From: Celerinatantimonas sp046054195
GTDB lineage: Bacteria; Pseudomonadota; Gammaproteobacteria; Enterobacterales; Celerinatantimonadaceae
Assembly: GCF_046054195.1 (NCBI RefSeq)
Contig: NZ_JBEQCS010000019.1
Coordinates: 1 to 64,000 of the forward strand
Length of the DNA stretch: 64,000 nucleotides
Direction: 5' to 3'
The translations under genes and the position numbers were made by a program. Of this stretch, positions 26,839 through 35,667 are shown in pieces (position 1 is the stretch's first letter; each line of letters begins with the position of its first letter). The notes below the pieces were generated by a model. The model was not told where the DNA came from. It made no database searches and was given only the letters and a program-made list of their open reading frames with translations.

Positions 26839-27704
26839 TGCAGCAGTTAGCGATTGTCGATAATCCGCGTTTGGCTCAGTCGTTTGTTGATTATATGGCG
26901 ACGCTAAAGATAGCCTGTCAGTTGAGCCCTCATGAACACGGGGTGGTTATTTGGCTGGTGGATGATGCGCATCTGACACAAGCACAAAGTGAATGGCAGG
27001 CTTTTATTAAAGACCCGATGGCTCGTAAATATCAACAGGCCTCTTGGCAAGTTGGCGATCAACATCAGGTTCGGTTCAGTTATGGCAGCTCATCCTCGTT
27101 GATTAAACAGCGCTTTTTAAGCCATTGTGGCCCGTTTACATTGGTTATGATAGCCGCTGCGATTATTGTCTACCTGGCTAGTATGTTTATGGGAAATAGT
27201 GTCTATCGCGCGCTATTTTTCCCCACTTCAATGGCTAGTTTTTACGCTCAGCCGTGGCGTATTATCACGCCGATTTTATTACATTTTAGTCTTACCCATA
27301 TTCTCTTTAATTTACTGTGGTGGTGGGAATTTGGTGGTGCGATTGAGCGCAAGCTTGGTAGTGCAAAGCTCATTATTCTGACCATTGTTAGCGGCATTCT
27401 TCCTAACTTCATGCAGTTTTGGTCAACAGGACCGCTGTTTGGTGGTTTATCAGGCGTTGTATACGCATTGCTGGGGTATTTGTGGTGGACAGCTTGGCTG
27501 CGCCCTCATGTCGGCGTGCAAATTAACCGGATGATCGTTGGTTTTATGTTGTTATGGATGGTGCTTGGATTCGTGACGACACCGCTAAGTTCATCAAGTA
27601 ACGGTTTTATTCCAGCGACGGCGAATCTTGCCCACCTGTTTGGCCTGATTGTTGGCTGTGCACAGGCAGGCTTTGACCGACTTATTGATAAAGATATTTC
27701 GTGA
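26838..27704 (+). CDS. glpG: Rhomboid intramembrane serine protease GlpG
   Basis: The 288-residue membrane protein has a soluble N-terminal domain of about 90 residues and six membrane helices. The catalytic Ser205 is in GGLSGVVYALLG, the catalytic His266 in ANLAHLFGLIVG, and the HFSLTHILFNLLWWW segment supplies the oxyanion-side histidine and asparagine. It cuts membrane proteins within the bilayer. Its 3' end overlaps the convergent fliL-like gene by 23 bases. Confidence 0.95.
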   Translation: MQQLAIVDNPRLAQSFVDYMATLKIACQLSPHEHGVVIWLVDDAHLTQAQSEWQAFIKDPMARKYQQASWQVGDQHQVRFSYGSSSSLIKQRFLSHCGPFTLVMIAAAIIVYLASMFMGNSVYRALFFPTSMASFYAQPWRIITPILLHFSLTHILFNLLWWWEFGGAIERKLGSAKLIILTIVSGILPNFMQFWSTGPLFGGLSGVVYALLGYLWWTAWLRPHVGVQINRMIVGFMLLWMVLGFVTTPLSSSSNGFIPATANLAHLFGLIVGCAQAGFDRLIDKDIS

Positions 27705-28098
27705 AGATCAGATCTGCGACAATATTTTTGTCGCCGGTTTCCTGAAATAACAGATTGTTAACCGCGTTTAGGCATTGCTCTTTGAGTTTGTCACGACCAG
27801 ATAATGATTTGATCTGATCGCTATCCATTGAGCCAAGAATCTCAATAATTGCATCGCGCAGCAGCGGTGAATTATGTTCAACCTCTTTGAGCTTACTTTC
27901 GTGATATACCCTCAGCTCAATGGTTGCTCGAATATAGCCCAAAGATTTTCCAGCGGTGATGTAGTTGGTTACAATGTCCGGCTCTAAACTATAGTATGCA
28001 TATGTATCCGGCGCCTTTGGATCGTCAGCGGCAAAGCTGGCCTGCATGCTGGTTGTGGCTAACAAGCCAAATAAAAACACCCACTTAAACCATTTCAT
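27682..28098 (-). CDS. FliL-like periplasmic/membrane protein
   Basis: The 138-residue protein begins with a hydrophobic signal or anchor (residues about 5-23, ending ASFAAD). It is followed by YYSLEPDIVTNYITAGKSLGYIRATIELRVY, which resembles the FliL core (quoted in part: LGYIRATIELRVY), and LRDAIIEILGSMDSDQIKS. FliL attaches to flagellar stators. No other flagellar gene is near, and a FliL homologue at this glpG/ubiC position is known in vibrios, so a distinct role is possible. It is divergent from ubiC. Confidence 0.75.
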   Translation of the reverse strand: MKWFKWVFLFGLLATTSMQASFAADDPKAPDTYAYYSLEPDIVTNYITAGKSLGYIRATIELRVYHESKLKEVEHNSPLLRDAIIEILGSMDSDQIKSLSGRDKLKEQCLNAVNNLLFQETGDKNIVADLIFTKYLYQ

Positions 28099-28327
28099 CG
28101 ATTGCTCTACCTGTCTTTGGATACATTGCGCTGTATTGTCGCCGATATCTTCTTTAGGTCAAGATTTTAAGTTTAACTTCAGAATTTATTAAAGCATAAA
28201 TTGTAAAATTTTGCTTACAGCTCATAGTTTAAACATGCCTAGGAGCGTTCCTTGACGCTACATCGGACAACGATTAGGCTTGCTCTATCACAGATGAAAA
28301 GCATGATAAACTTACTATAAAAGAGCG

Positions 28328-28840
28328 ATGAGCGGCGAAAATTATTCATCATTATTAGCATCGATTGATTGGCAGCGGGTATTGCCAACGGATGTGTCAC
28401 TAGGTCTTGGTCACTATTTAAGTGACAGAGGCTCACTCACACAACGGCTAAAATCGTGCACTAAGAAATTTTCGGTGTGTCAGCTTGATGCGTTTTGCAA
28501 TCAGCCATATGTTCATGAGGCTGCGCTGATGGGAGATTTGGCGCACTATCGTATCCGCGAAGTTTATCTGCAAGGCGATGGTGTTAATTGGGTTTTTGCC
28601 AGAAGCCTCTGGCCTGATATCGAGCCCTGCAGTGCATTAAATGAGCTGGCAAATCAGCCGCTTGGAGAGCTGTTGTTTGCGCAAGCACAAAATGGTGATA
28701 TTGCCCGTCACTATGGTTGTGTTAGTGTGGCTGAACAAACGCTTTGGGCGCGTTTAAGTATTTACTCATATCGAAGTATTCCGGTGTTGGTTCAGGAACT
28801 TTTTTTGCCGGCAAGTCCGGCCTATTTGGAGACATGTTAA
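28328..28840 (+). CDS. ubiC: Chorismate lyase
   Basis: UbiC converts chorismate to 4-hydroxybenzoate and pyruvate, the first committed step of ubiquinone synthesis. The 170-residue length fits. The active-site region REVYLQGDGVNWVFARSLWP carries the conserved arginine and the glutamate of the substrate pocket, and LGELLF follows. It is the first gene of ubiCA, and its stop TAA overlaps the ubiA start. Confidence 0.93.
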   Translation: MSGENYSSLLASIDWQRVLPTDVSLGLGHYLSDRGSLTQRLKSCTKKFSVCQLDAFCNQPYVHEAALMGDLAHYRIREVYLQGDGVNWVFARSLWPDIEPCSALNELANQPLGELLFAQAQNGDIARHYGCVSVAEQTLWARLSIYSYRSIPVLVQELFLPASPAYLETC

Positions 28841-29709
28841 TGGTCAGTGAGCAGCCCAGATGGATGGTCTATGTGCACTTGATGCGATTGAATAAACCCA
28901 TTGGTTCATTGCTGCTGCTATGGCCGACTCTTTGGGCATTATGGTTGGCTGCTGACGGATTTCCAGACCCAGGCGTGTTAGTCGTTTTTGTACTGGGCGT
29001 GGTGATGATGCGCTCAGCTGGGTGTGTCATCAATGATTTTGCTGATCGCAAAGTGGATGGCTTTGTGAAGCGAACTAGCTCTCGGCCATTTCCTTCGGGA
29101 CAAATAACCACGGTGCAAGCGCTGTGTCTGTTTGGCGCGTTGGTGGTCGCTTCATTTTTAATGGTATTGACGCAAAATCGATTGACCATTGAACTGTCTT
29201 TTATTGCCGTTGTGTTAGCGGCAATTTATCCATTTATGAAGCGTTATACGAATCTGCCCCAGATGTTTTTAGGCCTTGCTTACAGCTGGGCAATTCCAAT
29301 GGCTTATGCAGCGCAAAGTGGCCATTTGCCATTAGAAGCTTGGCTATTACTCATTGCGAATTTCTGTTGGACGGTCGCTTACGATACGTTTTATGCGATG
29401 GTTGATAGAGATGACGATATTAAAGTCGGGATTAAATCAACAGCTGTGTTGTTCGGGCGTTTTGATAAGCTGATGATCGGTGTTTTGCAGCTGGTAACTT
29501 TGCTGTTGCTGGCGGTGGTGGGGGAATTGCATCATCTTTCGCCAGTTTATTTTATCGGACTGTTAGCCGCGGGTGGATTATTTCTTTACCAGCAATATTT
29601 GGCGCGTTTTCGTGAGCGAGAAAACTGCTTTAAGGCATTCTTAAATAACAATTATGCGGGAATGATTATTTTTATTGCGGTGGCTCTGGGATATATCATT
29701 GCTGCGTAA
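28840..29709 (+). CDS. ubiA: 4-hydroxybenzoate octaprenyltransferase
   Basis: UbiA is an inner-membrane prenyltransferase of 289 residues that attaches the isoprenoid tail to 4-hydroxybenzoate. Both aspartate-rich motifs are visible: NDFADRKVD and, in the second half, DTFYAMVDRDDD. LNKPIGSLLLLWPTLWALW at the N-terminus is typical. The ATG at 28840 has GGAG eight bases upstream; an ATG two codons earlier would lie too close to it. Confidence 0.95.
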   Translation: MVSEQPRWMVYVHLMRLNKPIGSLLLLWPTLWALWLAADGFPDPGVLVVFVLGVVMMRSAGCVINDFADRKVDGFVKRTSSRPFPSGQITTVQALCLFGALVVASFLMVLTQNRLTIELSFIAVVLAAIYPFMKRYTNLPQMFLGLAYSWAIPMAYAAQSGHLPLEAWLLLIANFCWTVAYDTFYAMVDRDDDIKVGIKSTAVLFGRFDKLMIGVLQLVTLLLLAVVGELHHLSPVYFIGLLAAGGLFLYQQYLARFRERENCFKAFLNNNYAGMIIFIAVALGYIIAA

Positions 29710-29714
29710 AAGCG

Positions 29715-29737
29715 AGCAGGCGGTAAAACCACCTGCT
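29715..29737 (-). terminator. Hairpin after the bacterioferritin operon
   Basis: On the minus strand AGCAGGTGG pairs with CCGCCTGCT (one G-U), followed by CGCTTTT. It lies between convergent bfr2 and ubiA. Confidence 0.5.
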
Positions 29738-29742
29738 AGGAC

Positions 29743-30210
29743 TTATAGCTGAGCTTGCAAATAAGTTTCAAGGCCCAGTAGCTTAATCTGTTTAAGCTGC
29801 TGCTCTAACCAATGGGCATGGTCAGTTTCGGTGTCATCAATCAGGCGTTGTAGCGCTTTTTTGGTGACATAATCTTGTTCTTTTTCACACAACTCCATCG
29901 ATTCTTTAAGTAGATTATCGACGCGGTATTCAACCTGAAGGTCGTTTTCTAGCATGCTAGGAACGTCGTGACCCACTTTAATCGGATCGCGAGTGACCAT
30001 ATCAGGCGTGCCTTCTAAAAATAGAATGCGCTCGATGAGGATTGAAATGTGTTCACGCTCTTCAAGCGATTCGTGTTCAATCCTTTCAAATAACTTGCTA
30101 TAACCCCAATCACCATACATCCGCGAATGGATTAGGTATTGATCCATTGCAGTGAGTTCATTGGAAAGTAACCGATTCAACGCATCAATAACAACGGGTT
30201 TTCCTTGCAT
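29743..30210 (-). CDS. bfr: Bacterioferritin, ferroxidase-competent, heme-ligand-lacking subunit
   Basis: This iron-storage subunit has 155 residues. All di-iron ligands of Escherichia Bfr are present: Glu18, Glu51, His54, Glu94, and Glu128/His131 after a one-residue insertion. Residue 52, the heme-ligating methionine of Bfr, is Arg. The subunit should therefore oxidise Fe(II) but not hold heme by itself. It lies two bases after the other bfr gene, so the two products probably co-assemble into a mixed 24-mer. Confidence 0.92.
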   Translation of the reverse strand: MQGKPVVIDALNRLLSNELTAMDQYLIHSRMYGDWGYSKLFERIEHESLEEREHISILIERILFLEGTPDMVTRDPIKVGHDVPSMLENDLQVEYRVDNLLKESMELCEKEQDYVTKKALQRLIDDTETDHAHWLEQQLKQIKLLGLETYLQAQL

Positions 30211-30212
30211 AA

Positions 30213-30689
30213 TTACTCATCCTCCGAAATTTTCGTTTGCAGATATTTCTCTTCTCCGATCACGGAGATCTGGTAAAGCTGAGCTTCCAGCCAGTCAATA
30301 TGTTCTTCTTCATCATCAAGGATGTCTTGGAGAAGATCACGGCTGACATAGTCCGTTTGTTGTTCACAAAAGCCCACAGCTTGGCGCAATAAAGGCAATT
30401 GGTCATTTAGAAATTGCAAATTGCATTCAAGCATTTCTTTACTTTGCTCGCCAATTCTTAGCGCCCCTAATGCCTGCAGGTTAGGGAGCCCTTCTAAGAA
30501 TAAGACTCGTTCAATGAGTTTATCGGCCTGCTTCATATCTTTGATTGATTTCTTGTAGCAAGCCTTATTGAGTACTTCAAACCCCCAGTTACCAAACATA
30601 CGGGCATGGAGGAAGAATTGGTTGATCGAAGTTAGCTCATAAGTCAGTACTTTATTGAGCAACTGGACGATCTGTGGATTTCCCTGCAT
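30213..30689 (-). CDS. bfr: Bacterioferritin, heme-binding, ferroxidase-degenerate subunit
   Basis: The 158-residue subunit keeps the heme methionine Met52 in IKDMKQADK. It has lost three di-iron ligands: position 51 is Asp, 54 is Gln and 94 is Leu. Glu18, Glu127 and His130 remain. It should bind the inter-subunit heme used for iron release while the neighbouring subunit supplies ferroxidase activity, as in other two-gene bacterioferritins. The ATG has GGAGG-like sequence upstream (AGGAGGCCTC on the minus strand). A Fur-like site lies 108 bases upstream. Confidence 0.92.
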   Translation of the reverse strand: MQGNPQIVQLLNKVLTYELTSINQFFLHARMFGNWGFEVLNKACYKKSIKDMKQADKLIERVLFLEGLPNLQALGALRIGEQSKEMLECNLQFLNDQLPLLRQAVGFCEQQTDYVSRDLLQDILDDEEEHIDWLEAQLYQISVIGEEKYLQTKISEDE

Positions 30690-30796
30690 AGAGGCCTCCT
30701 AGTGGGCAAAAGTGATCAGATTATAATTAGCATAACTCACTATTTTGTTACAACCAAGTTAAAAATAAATAAAATTTAATAAAATCAATTAGTTAT

Positions 30797-30815
30797 AATA
30801 ATGATTATTATTCTC
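30797..30815. promoter_or_regulatory. Fur-box-like site
   Basis: AATAATGATTATTATTCTC matches the 19-base Fur consensus at 15 positions. It lies in the 323-base, very AT-rich gap between bfr and the MarR gene, 108 bases before bfr. The AT-rich background raises the chance of a chance match. The rest of the gap holds no gene. Confidence 0.55.
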
Positions 30816-31012
30816 AATAAAAATATTTCAAGATCATTAATTAGAATAAATGATGCTCATTTTTAATAAATATGTATTAAAAAACAGCTGGTTAATATTT
30901 AAGTGAGAAATATATCGTTATCTTTTTAGTAATAATTATTTTTTTAACTAGCTATTTACTTAGCCTGCTAATTAACTATAATGCTACTTCCTGTTACACA
31001 AGAGAGATCGTT

Positions 31013-31480
31013 ATGAACTTGGATGAGTTGACTTCAGAACAATTGATGGAACATGCCTTAGCGGAAAAATTAGGGCGTGCTAGTCGATTATGGCGCAGTG
31101 TCGCCGACCGTTGTCTGCATCCATTGGGCTTGACGCATCCTCGTTGGACTGCACTGTGGAAATTGGCTCGCCTTGAAGGGGATGTCACCCAAAAACGTTT
31201 AGCTGATGCGCTTGAAATTGAATTGCCTTCATTGATGCGCACGCTCGGACAACTGGAAGAGCAGGGCTATATTGTGCGTTATAGCAGCCAACATGATAAA
31301 CGTGCGCGAATCGTCAGCATGACGGATCAAGGCGCCGAGCTGCTCGATGAAATCGCGCAGCGCATTTTAACTGTACGAAAAGCACTTCTTAAGAATGTCG
31401 ATGAACGTCAACTCCAAGAGTTTGAAGCGGTTCTGGCACAAATCTCTAGTAACGCTCTCGTCCTCGACAAAGAACTTTAA
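31013..31480 (+). CDS. MarR/SlyA-family regulator
   Basis: The 155-residue winged-helix protein resembles SlyA: LTHPRWTALWKLARLEGDVTQKRLADAL, then IELPSLMRTLGQLEEQGYI as recognition helix and wing, and the DKRARIVSMTDQG wing motif. MarR proteins repress transport genes and release DNA on binding aromatic acids. It leads an apparent operon with the HlyD and DUF2955 genes, 16 bases before the next start, so it likely controls them. Confidence 0.85.
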   Translation: MNLDELTSEQLMEHALAEKLGRASRLWRSVADRCLHPLGLTHPRWTALWKLARLEGDVTQKRLADALEIELPSLMRTLGQLEEQGYIVRYSSQHDKRARIVSMTDQGAELLDEIAQRILTVRKALLKNVDERQLQEFEAVLAQISSNALVLDKEL

Positions 31481-31496
31481 TCTATCTAGAAATTCT

Positions 31497-32564
31497 ATGA
31501 CAAAACATAAATTAACGGCTGACCAGCTCTTTAGCCGCTGGGTTCGGCGTGTTTGTATTTTATTTTGCCTGCTATTTGTTTATTACCTGATTGCCGATTT
31601 AAAAATGCCTGTGACACCTCAGGCAATGGTTGAGCGTCCGGTAATTCAGGTCAGTCCGCAAGTGAGCGGAACCGTGACTCAAGTGGATGTTGTTAATAAC
31701 CAGAAAGTCAAAGCGGGTGAGCCGTTGTTCTCTATCGACTCACGTCCTTATCAGCTGGCATTAGACAAGGCTAAATTAGCGTTGCGTCAGGCAAAACTGA
31801 CCAATGATGAGTTAGATGCATCGATTAAATCGGCACAAGCTGAGATCCAATCAACGGCCGCAGTCTTGCATCAGCGTAAACGAGATGCCCAGCGAATAGC
31901 CAAGCTTTATCGCCAACATGCGGTGTCATCATCGCGTGAAGATCAGGCTATTAGTGAAGAGCAAACTGCTCAAGCTTCTTATGATATGGCGGTAGCTAAA
32001 TTACAAGGGCTAAAAGTTCAACGTGGTATTAAAGGCCCTGATAACTTGTTATTACGCCAAGCGCATAACCAGTTGGATAATGCCAAGCTGAATTTATCGT
32101 ATACCCAGGTGAGTGCCTCGCAAGATGGCGTGGTGAGTAACATGCAACTGCAAAGCGGAACGATGGCTGATAGCGGTCAACCGTTGCTTGCGATCGTGGC
32201 TGATAAAATTGATGTCGTAGCTGATTTTCGTGAGAAAAACTTACGTCATGTGCAGCCGGGTTCCAAAGCTGTCGTTGCTTTTGACTCTCATCCTGGCGTG
32301 CTTTTTGACGCAACAGTTGAAGGCATTGATGCTGGGGTGAGTAGTGGCCAGTTTAATGCCAATGGGGTATTAGCAACGCCTACAACGTCAAACCGTTGGG
32401 TCCGTGATGCGCAGCGTCTGCGGGTACATCTGAAAGTGAACGATATGCCAGAGTTGGCATCAGGTGCCAGAGCGACGGTTCAGCTATTGCCTTCGTCAAC
32501 TCTGCTTAGCGGCGTTGCCAAAGTGCAGATCTGGGCAATCAGTGCCTTACACTTTATCTATTAA
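31497..32564 (+). CDS. HlyD/EmrA-type membrane fusion protein
   Basis: This periplasmic adaptor of 355 residues is anchored by one N-terminal helix (about residues 18-36). A biotinyl-lipoyl half (VIQVSPQVSGTVTQVDVVNNQKVKAG, quoted here only to identify the family: VSGTVTQVDVVNNQKV), a coiled-coil hairpin and the second lipoyl half (LSYTQVSASQDGVVSNMQL) follow. It would link the DUF2955 inner-membrane protein to an outer-membrane channel. No outer membrane factor is in this operon. Confidence 0.88.
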   Translation: MTKHKLTADQLFSRWVRRVCILFCLLFVYYLIADLKMPVTPQAMVERPVIQVSPQVSGTVTQVDVVNNQKVKAGEPLFSIDSRPYQLALDKAKLALRQAKLTNDELDASIKSAQAEIQSTAAVLHQRKRDAQRIAKLYRQHAVSSSREDQAISEEQTAQASYDMAVAKLQGLKVQRGIKGPDNLLLRQAHNQLDNAKLNLSYTQVSASQDGVVSNMQLQSGTMADSGQPLLAIVADKIDVVADFREKNLRHVQPGSKAVVAFDSHPGVLFDATVEGIDAGVSSGQFNANGVLATPTTSNRWVRDAQRLRVHLKVNDMPELASGARATVQLLPSSTLLSGVAKVQIWAISALHFIY

Positions 32565-32579
32565 TTCAGGAGAGCGTTG

Positions 32580-33611
32580 ATGCAACTATGGCAACGAGCA
32601 CTTGGCGATGATGAATTGCGACGGATGTTGCGAGTCGCTTTTGGCTGTGTGCTGGGTTTTATCATCTCTCAGACCATGAACTGGAATTATGGCGTGTTCT
32701 ATACGGTCACGCCTGTGTTGCTGCTTGCGGTTGTGCCAGTATTTACCTGGCGCACCGTGAAAGAAAACATCGGCTCAGCCGTGGTTGCTTGTCTGCAGGC
32801 AGGTCTTGTTTCGGGGATGTTCGGTTCTCATCCACTGGCCATGACTATTTTAGCCTTTGGCATGTTCTTGTTCTGGTTTTATATGATGTCCCGAGGGTTC
32901 ATTACCTTTGGCTGTAACGGTGTACTTTATTTAAGTGTACTGCTGCATTTTGCAAGCTATCAGAGCGTTGATGTAAACGACATGATTGCTAACAACCTGT
33001 GGGCTTCGGTAATTACCAGTGCGATTGCTTTAGTATTGATGCAGTTGATCCCACCGACACAGCCGCCAGCGTTACCGCCTAAGCCTGATAAAAATGTGCA
33101 GCGAGTTCGCCATGAAATTTTGATGGGCTCGGTGGTTGCTACCGGATCGTTTTTAGCATTTCAGATTTTTGATCTCAAAGACTCATTATCTGCGCAGGTA
33201 ACGACGATTTTATTGTTGTTCCCAATGCATTGGAATGGTTCGCTAACTTATGCACGCAAGCGTACCTTTGGGACATTAATTGGGGTCACCTTTGGGTTGG
33301 CCGTGCAACTGCTGCTGTATAGCCACAATAATTCGTTATTTTTGTATGCGCCATTATTGTGGGGAGGCATTTTCTGGTTTTGTCACGCTCATCTTAAAGA
33401 GGGCAAAGGCACTGGGATTGGTTTTTCGGCGATGACTACCACCGGGATTTTATTCGGTCAGTATCTCTCTCCCGGCGGTGATATCTTTTTTAGTGCGCTA
33501 TATCGCTTTAGTAGTGTCGCTGTGGCCGCCTTTTTTGGTTTGATGGCCGTTTATGCCATGCATCGATTACTTAATTGTTTTGCCGCGACGCGTTTTGCCC
33601 CAAATGCTTAA
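32580..33611 (+). CDS. DUF2955 inner-membrane protein (FUSC-like exporter)
   Basis: The 343-residue protein has about ten hydrophobic segments in two halves: one near residues 12-160 and a second after the proline-rich linker IPPTQPPALPPKPDK. It resembles DUF2955 proteins, relatives of the fusaric acid/aromatic acid efflux family that are encoded after HlyD-type adaptors. The ATG at 32580 follows AGGAGAG. With the MarR regulator it probably forms an aromatic-acid or drug efflux unit. Substrate is unknown. The 3' end overlaps the convergent yjeH-like gene by 41 bases. Confidence 0.75.
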   Translation: MQLWQRALGDDELRRMLRVAFGCVLGFIISQTMNWNYGVFYTVTPVLLLAVVPVFTWRTVKENIGSAVVACLQAGLVSGMFGSHPLAMTILAFGMFLFWFYMMSRGFITFGCNGVLYLSVLLHFASYQSVDVNDMIANNLWASVITSAIALVLMQLIPPTQPPALPPKPDKNVQRVRHEILMGSVVATGSFLAFQIFDLKDSLSAQVTTILLLFPMHWNGSLTYARKRTFGTLIGVTFGLAVQLLLYSHNNSLFLYAPLLWGGIFWFCHAHLKEGKGTGIGFSAMTTTGILFGQYLSPGGDIFFSALYRFSSVAVAAFFGLMAVYAMHRLLNCFAATRFAPNA

Positions 33612-34842
33612 AGAGTTGCCAGAGTTTGACCGCCAGTAAAAAGCCAATACTCAGATAGATGACGTAGCTCATCGAATGGCCAAGGCTGTAACTAAATAGC
33701 AAAGTAATCACCGCAGCTCCCAGCGCAACATAGCGCTGGAGCCCTTTTAGCAATATCACTCCGGCAATCATTGCCAACAGGTAGATCACGATAAAATTAC
33801 CATTGGTATAAAGCAGCAATTGAGAAAGTTTTAGCCCGAGTGCCCATGCTCCAACCGTGACAATTAACGATAGAATGCTAATCGCAATCAGTGAGACAAC
33901 TGGCACTTTGTTATGATTAAGCTTGGCTAAAAATTGTGGCAGTTTGCCCTCATCTGCCATGCTCCATAATAGCCGGGCATAGCCTTGGACATAAACATTG
34001 GTGCTGGCAAAACAGGCCAAAAAACCAAGCACGGTTACGAGTGTGCCAGTGAGCGGACCTAAATGAATGGTGGCCATTTTCCCCAGCGATGCCGAGCTCG
34101 GCGCTCCGACAAGTAGCGGTAGATCTTTTAACACCAACACGCTAGCGGCCCAGTAGATTAATAAAGTAACCAGCGTGCCTATAATCAACGCCAGCGGAAA
34201 ATCTCGCTCAGGTCGGCGAAACTCTTCACCCATATGCGAAAAGGCTTCGATACCAATAACACACCAGAACATTAGCCCTAGCGCATCTGTTAATGAGCTA
34301 ACATGATGAAGTGGCTGAATTTGAAAATCTATCCCTTTCGGGGCGATGGTTATCCAAAGCGCGCCAATGAGCGCAATAATTAAAGCCGCGATTAGTACCT
34401 GCAACTGGCCACTGGCTTTGGCTCCTATTAATCCCAGCACAAACATTGCCGCCAGCATGGCCAACTGAAGTAGCAAATTTTGCCAGGCGCTTAAAGGGAT
34501 TAATGCTTGAATAAAGTCACTACCAATCACCAGTGATGCCGGCATTCCAACGGGTAAAATAGTAAAAAACAAAAATGCTGTTAATCTTTCACTGGAGCGC
34601 CCCAGAGCTTTGCCAACGATATGCGGAACGCCGCCTGCGTGAGGGTCTTTTTTCCCCAATGCGGCGAAAGTAAATGCAATTGGCAATGTTAAGACGAGCA
34701 ATACACCCCAAGCCAGTAAAGAAACTGAGCCAGTTTGTTCGGCGGTTATCGCCGGGACGACAAAAATTCCGGTGCCAAGCATGGTCGTAGCAAGCAACGC
34801 AATACCTTGGAACAAACCTAATTGGGGTTTAAGACGACTCAT
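33571..34842 (-). CDS. yjeH: YjeH-type amino acid exporter (APC family)
   Basis: YjeH exports methionine and branched-chain amino acids. This 423-residue membrane protein has about twelve hydrophobic segments, the N-terminal LATTMLGTGIFVVPAITAE that marks APC carriers, and FWCVIGIEAFSHMGEEFRRPERDFP in the middle (in part: EAFSHMGEEFRRPERD). The start is set by GGAG nine bases before the ATG at 34842. It diverges from an AsnC/Lrp regulator, which probably controls it. Confidence 0.85.
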   Translation of the reverse strand: MSRLKPQLGLFQGIALLATTMLGTGIFVVPAITAEQTGSVSLLAWGVLLVLTLPIAFTFAALGKKDPHAGGVPHIVGKALGRSSERLTAFLFFTILPVGMPASLVIGSDFIQALIPLSAWQNLLLQLAMLAAMFVLGLIGAKASGQLQVLIAALIIALIGALWITIAPKGIDFQIQPLHHVSSLTDALGLMFWCVIGIEAFSHMGEEFRRPERDFPLALIIGTLVTLLIYWAASVLVLKDLPLLVGAPSSASLGKMATIHLGPLTGTLVTVLGFLACFASTNVYVQGYARLLWSMADEGKLPQFLAKLNHNKVPVVSLIAISILSLIVTVGAWALGLKLSQLLLYTNGNFIVIYLLAMIAGVILLKGLQRYVALGAAVITLLFSYSLGHSMSYVIYLSIGFLLAVKLWQLFKHLGQNASRQNN

Positions 34843-35050
34843 GAGCAAAGCTCCAATCACAGCAGCAGTAAATGAAAAAATATGGGAGAATGATAAGTGA
34901 TTTTCAATCGATTCACAGACGTTAAATTCGCGGTTTTAGTAATGAATTTAGCGTCTTTAGACTGTAAATTGTTAGTGAGCGTAAAAAGGCAACTTGCTCA
35001 ATCTTTAACTCATTGTTATAAGAGATAAAAATTGCAGAGCGAAAAATAAT

Positions 35051-35476
35051 ATGGATAAATTTGATCAACAGATTGTGGCATTATTAGCCCAAGATGCGCG
35101 GCTTTCTGTCAGTGCCATTGCTCGCTCGATTAATCTGTCGCGCTCAGCAACCCAAGAGCGAATTAATCAGCTAGAACGCAAAGGTATTTTGGCAGGCTAT
35201 CATGCTAAAGTGCTCGACCCGAATCATGGCGAAGCATTATGTGCTTATTTTGAAGTGCATAACCATGATACTCAGTGCAATGACTATCAACCATTGATTG
35301 CTCGCATTCCGGAAGTGCGCAGTTGCCAGTTTATCAGTGGTCAGATTGATCTGATGATCTATGTAGAAACCTTTACAATGAGTCGCTTAGAGCAAATTCG
35401 CGATGAACTGGAACAGCTGCCTGGGGTCACCTTAGTGCGTACTCATTTAGTTATGAAAACATTAATTGATCGTTAA
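35051..35476 (+). CDS. AsnC/Lrp-family regulator
   Basis: The 141-residue protein has an N-terminal helix-turn-helix (LAQDARLSVSAIARSINLSRSATQERINQLERKG, in part SAIARSINLSRSATQERI) and a C-terminal RAM ligand-binding domain ending in VRTHLVMKTLIDR. It is divergent from the amino acid exporter gene across about 200 bases. Such pairs commonly sense the exported amino acid. It is not global Lrp, which is longer and more conserved. Confidence 0.88.
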   Translation: MDKFDQQIVALLAQDARLSVSAIARSINLSRSATQERINQLERKGILAGYHAKVLDPNHGEALCAYFEVHNHDTQCNDYQPLIARIPEVRSCQFISGQIDLMIYVETFTMSRLEQIRDELEQLPGVTLVRTHLVMKTLIDR

Positions 35477-35667
35477 AATAGCCGATAGTAGGCTAAATGT
35501 ATCGGTTTTCGGTAATTTATAGTGGGTGTAAAGGAGCGTAAAATAACGTCTTTAGTTGTTATTTTCTTTGATATTTTTAAGTAGCCATATCACTATAATT
35601 ACATGCTCAATAATAGCCTGTCTTGTATATCGACTATTGATAGTCCATGGCGCTAAAAAGGATTGTA

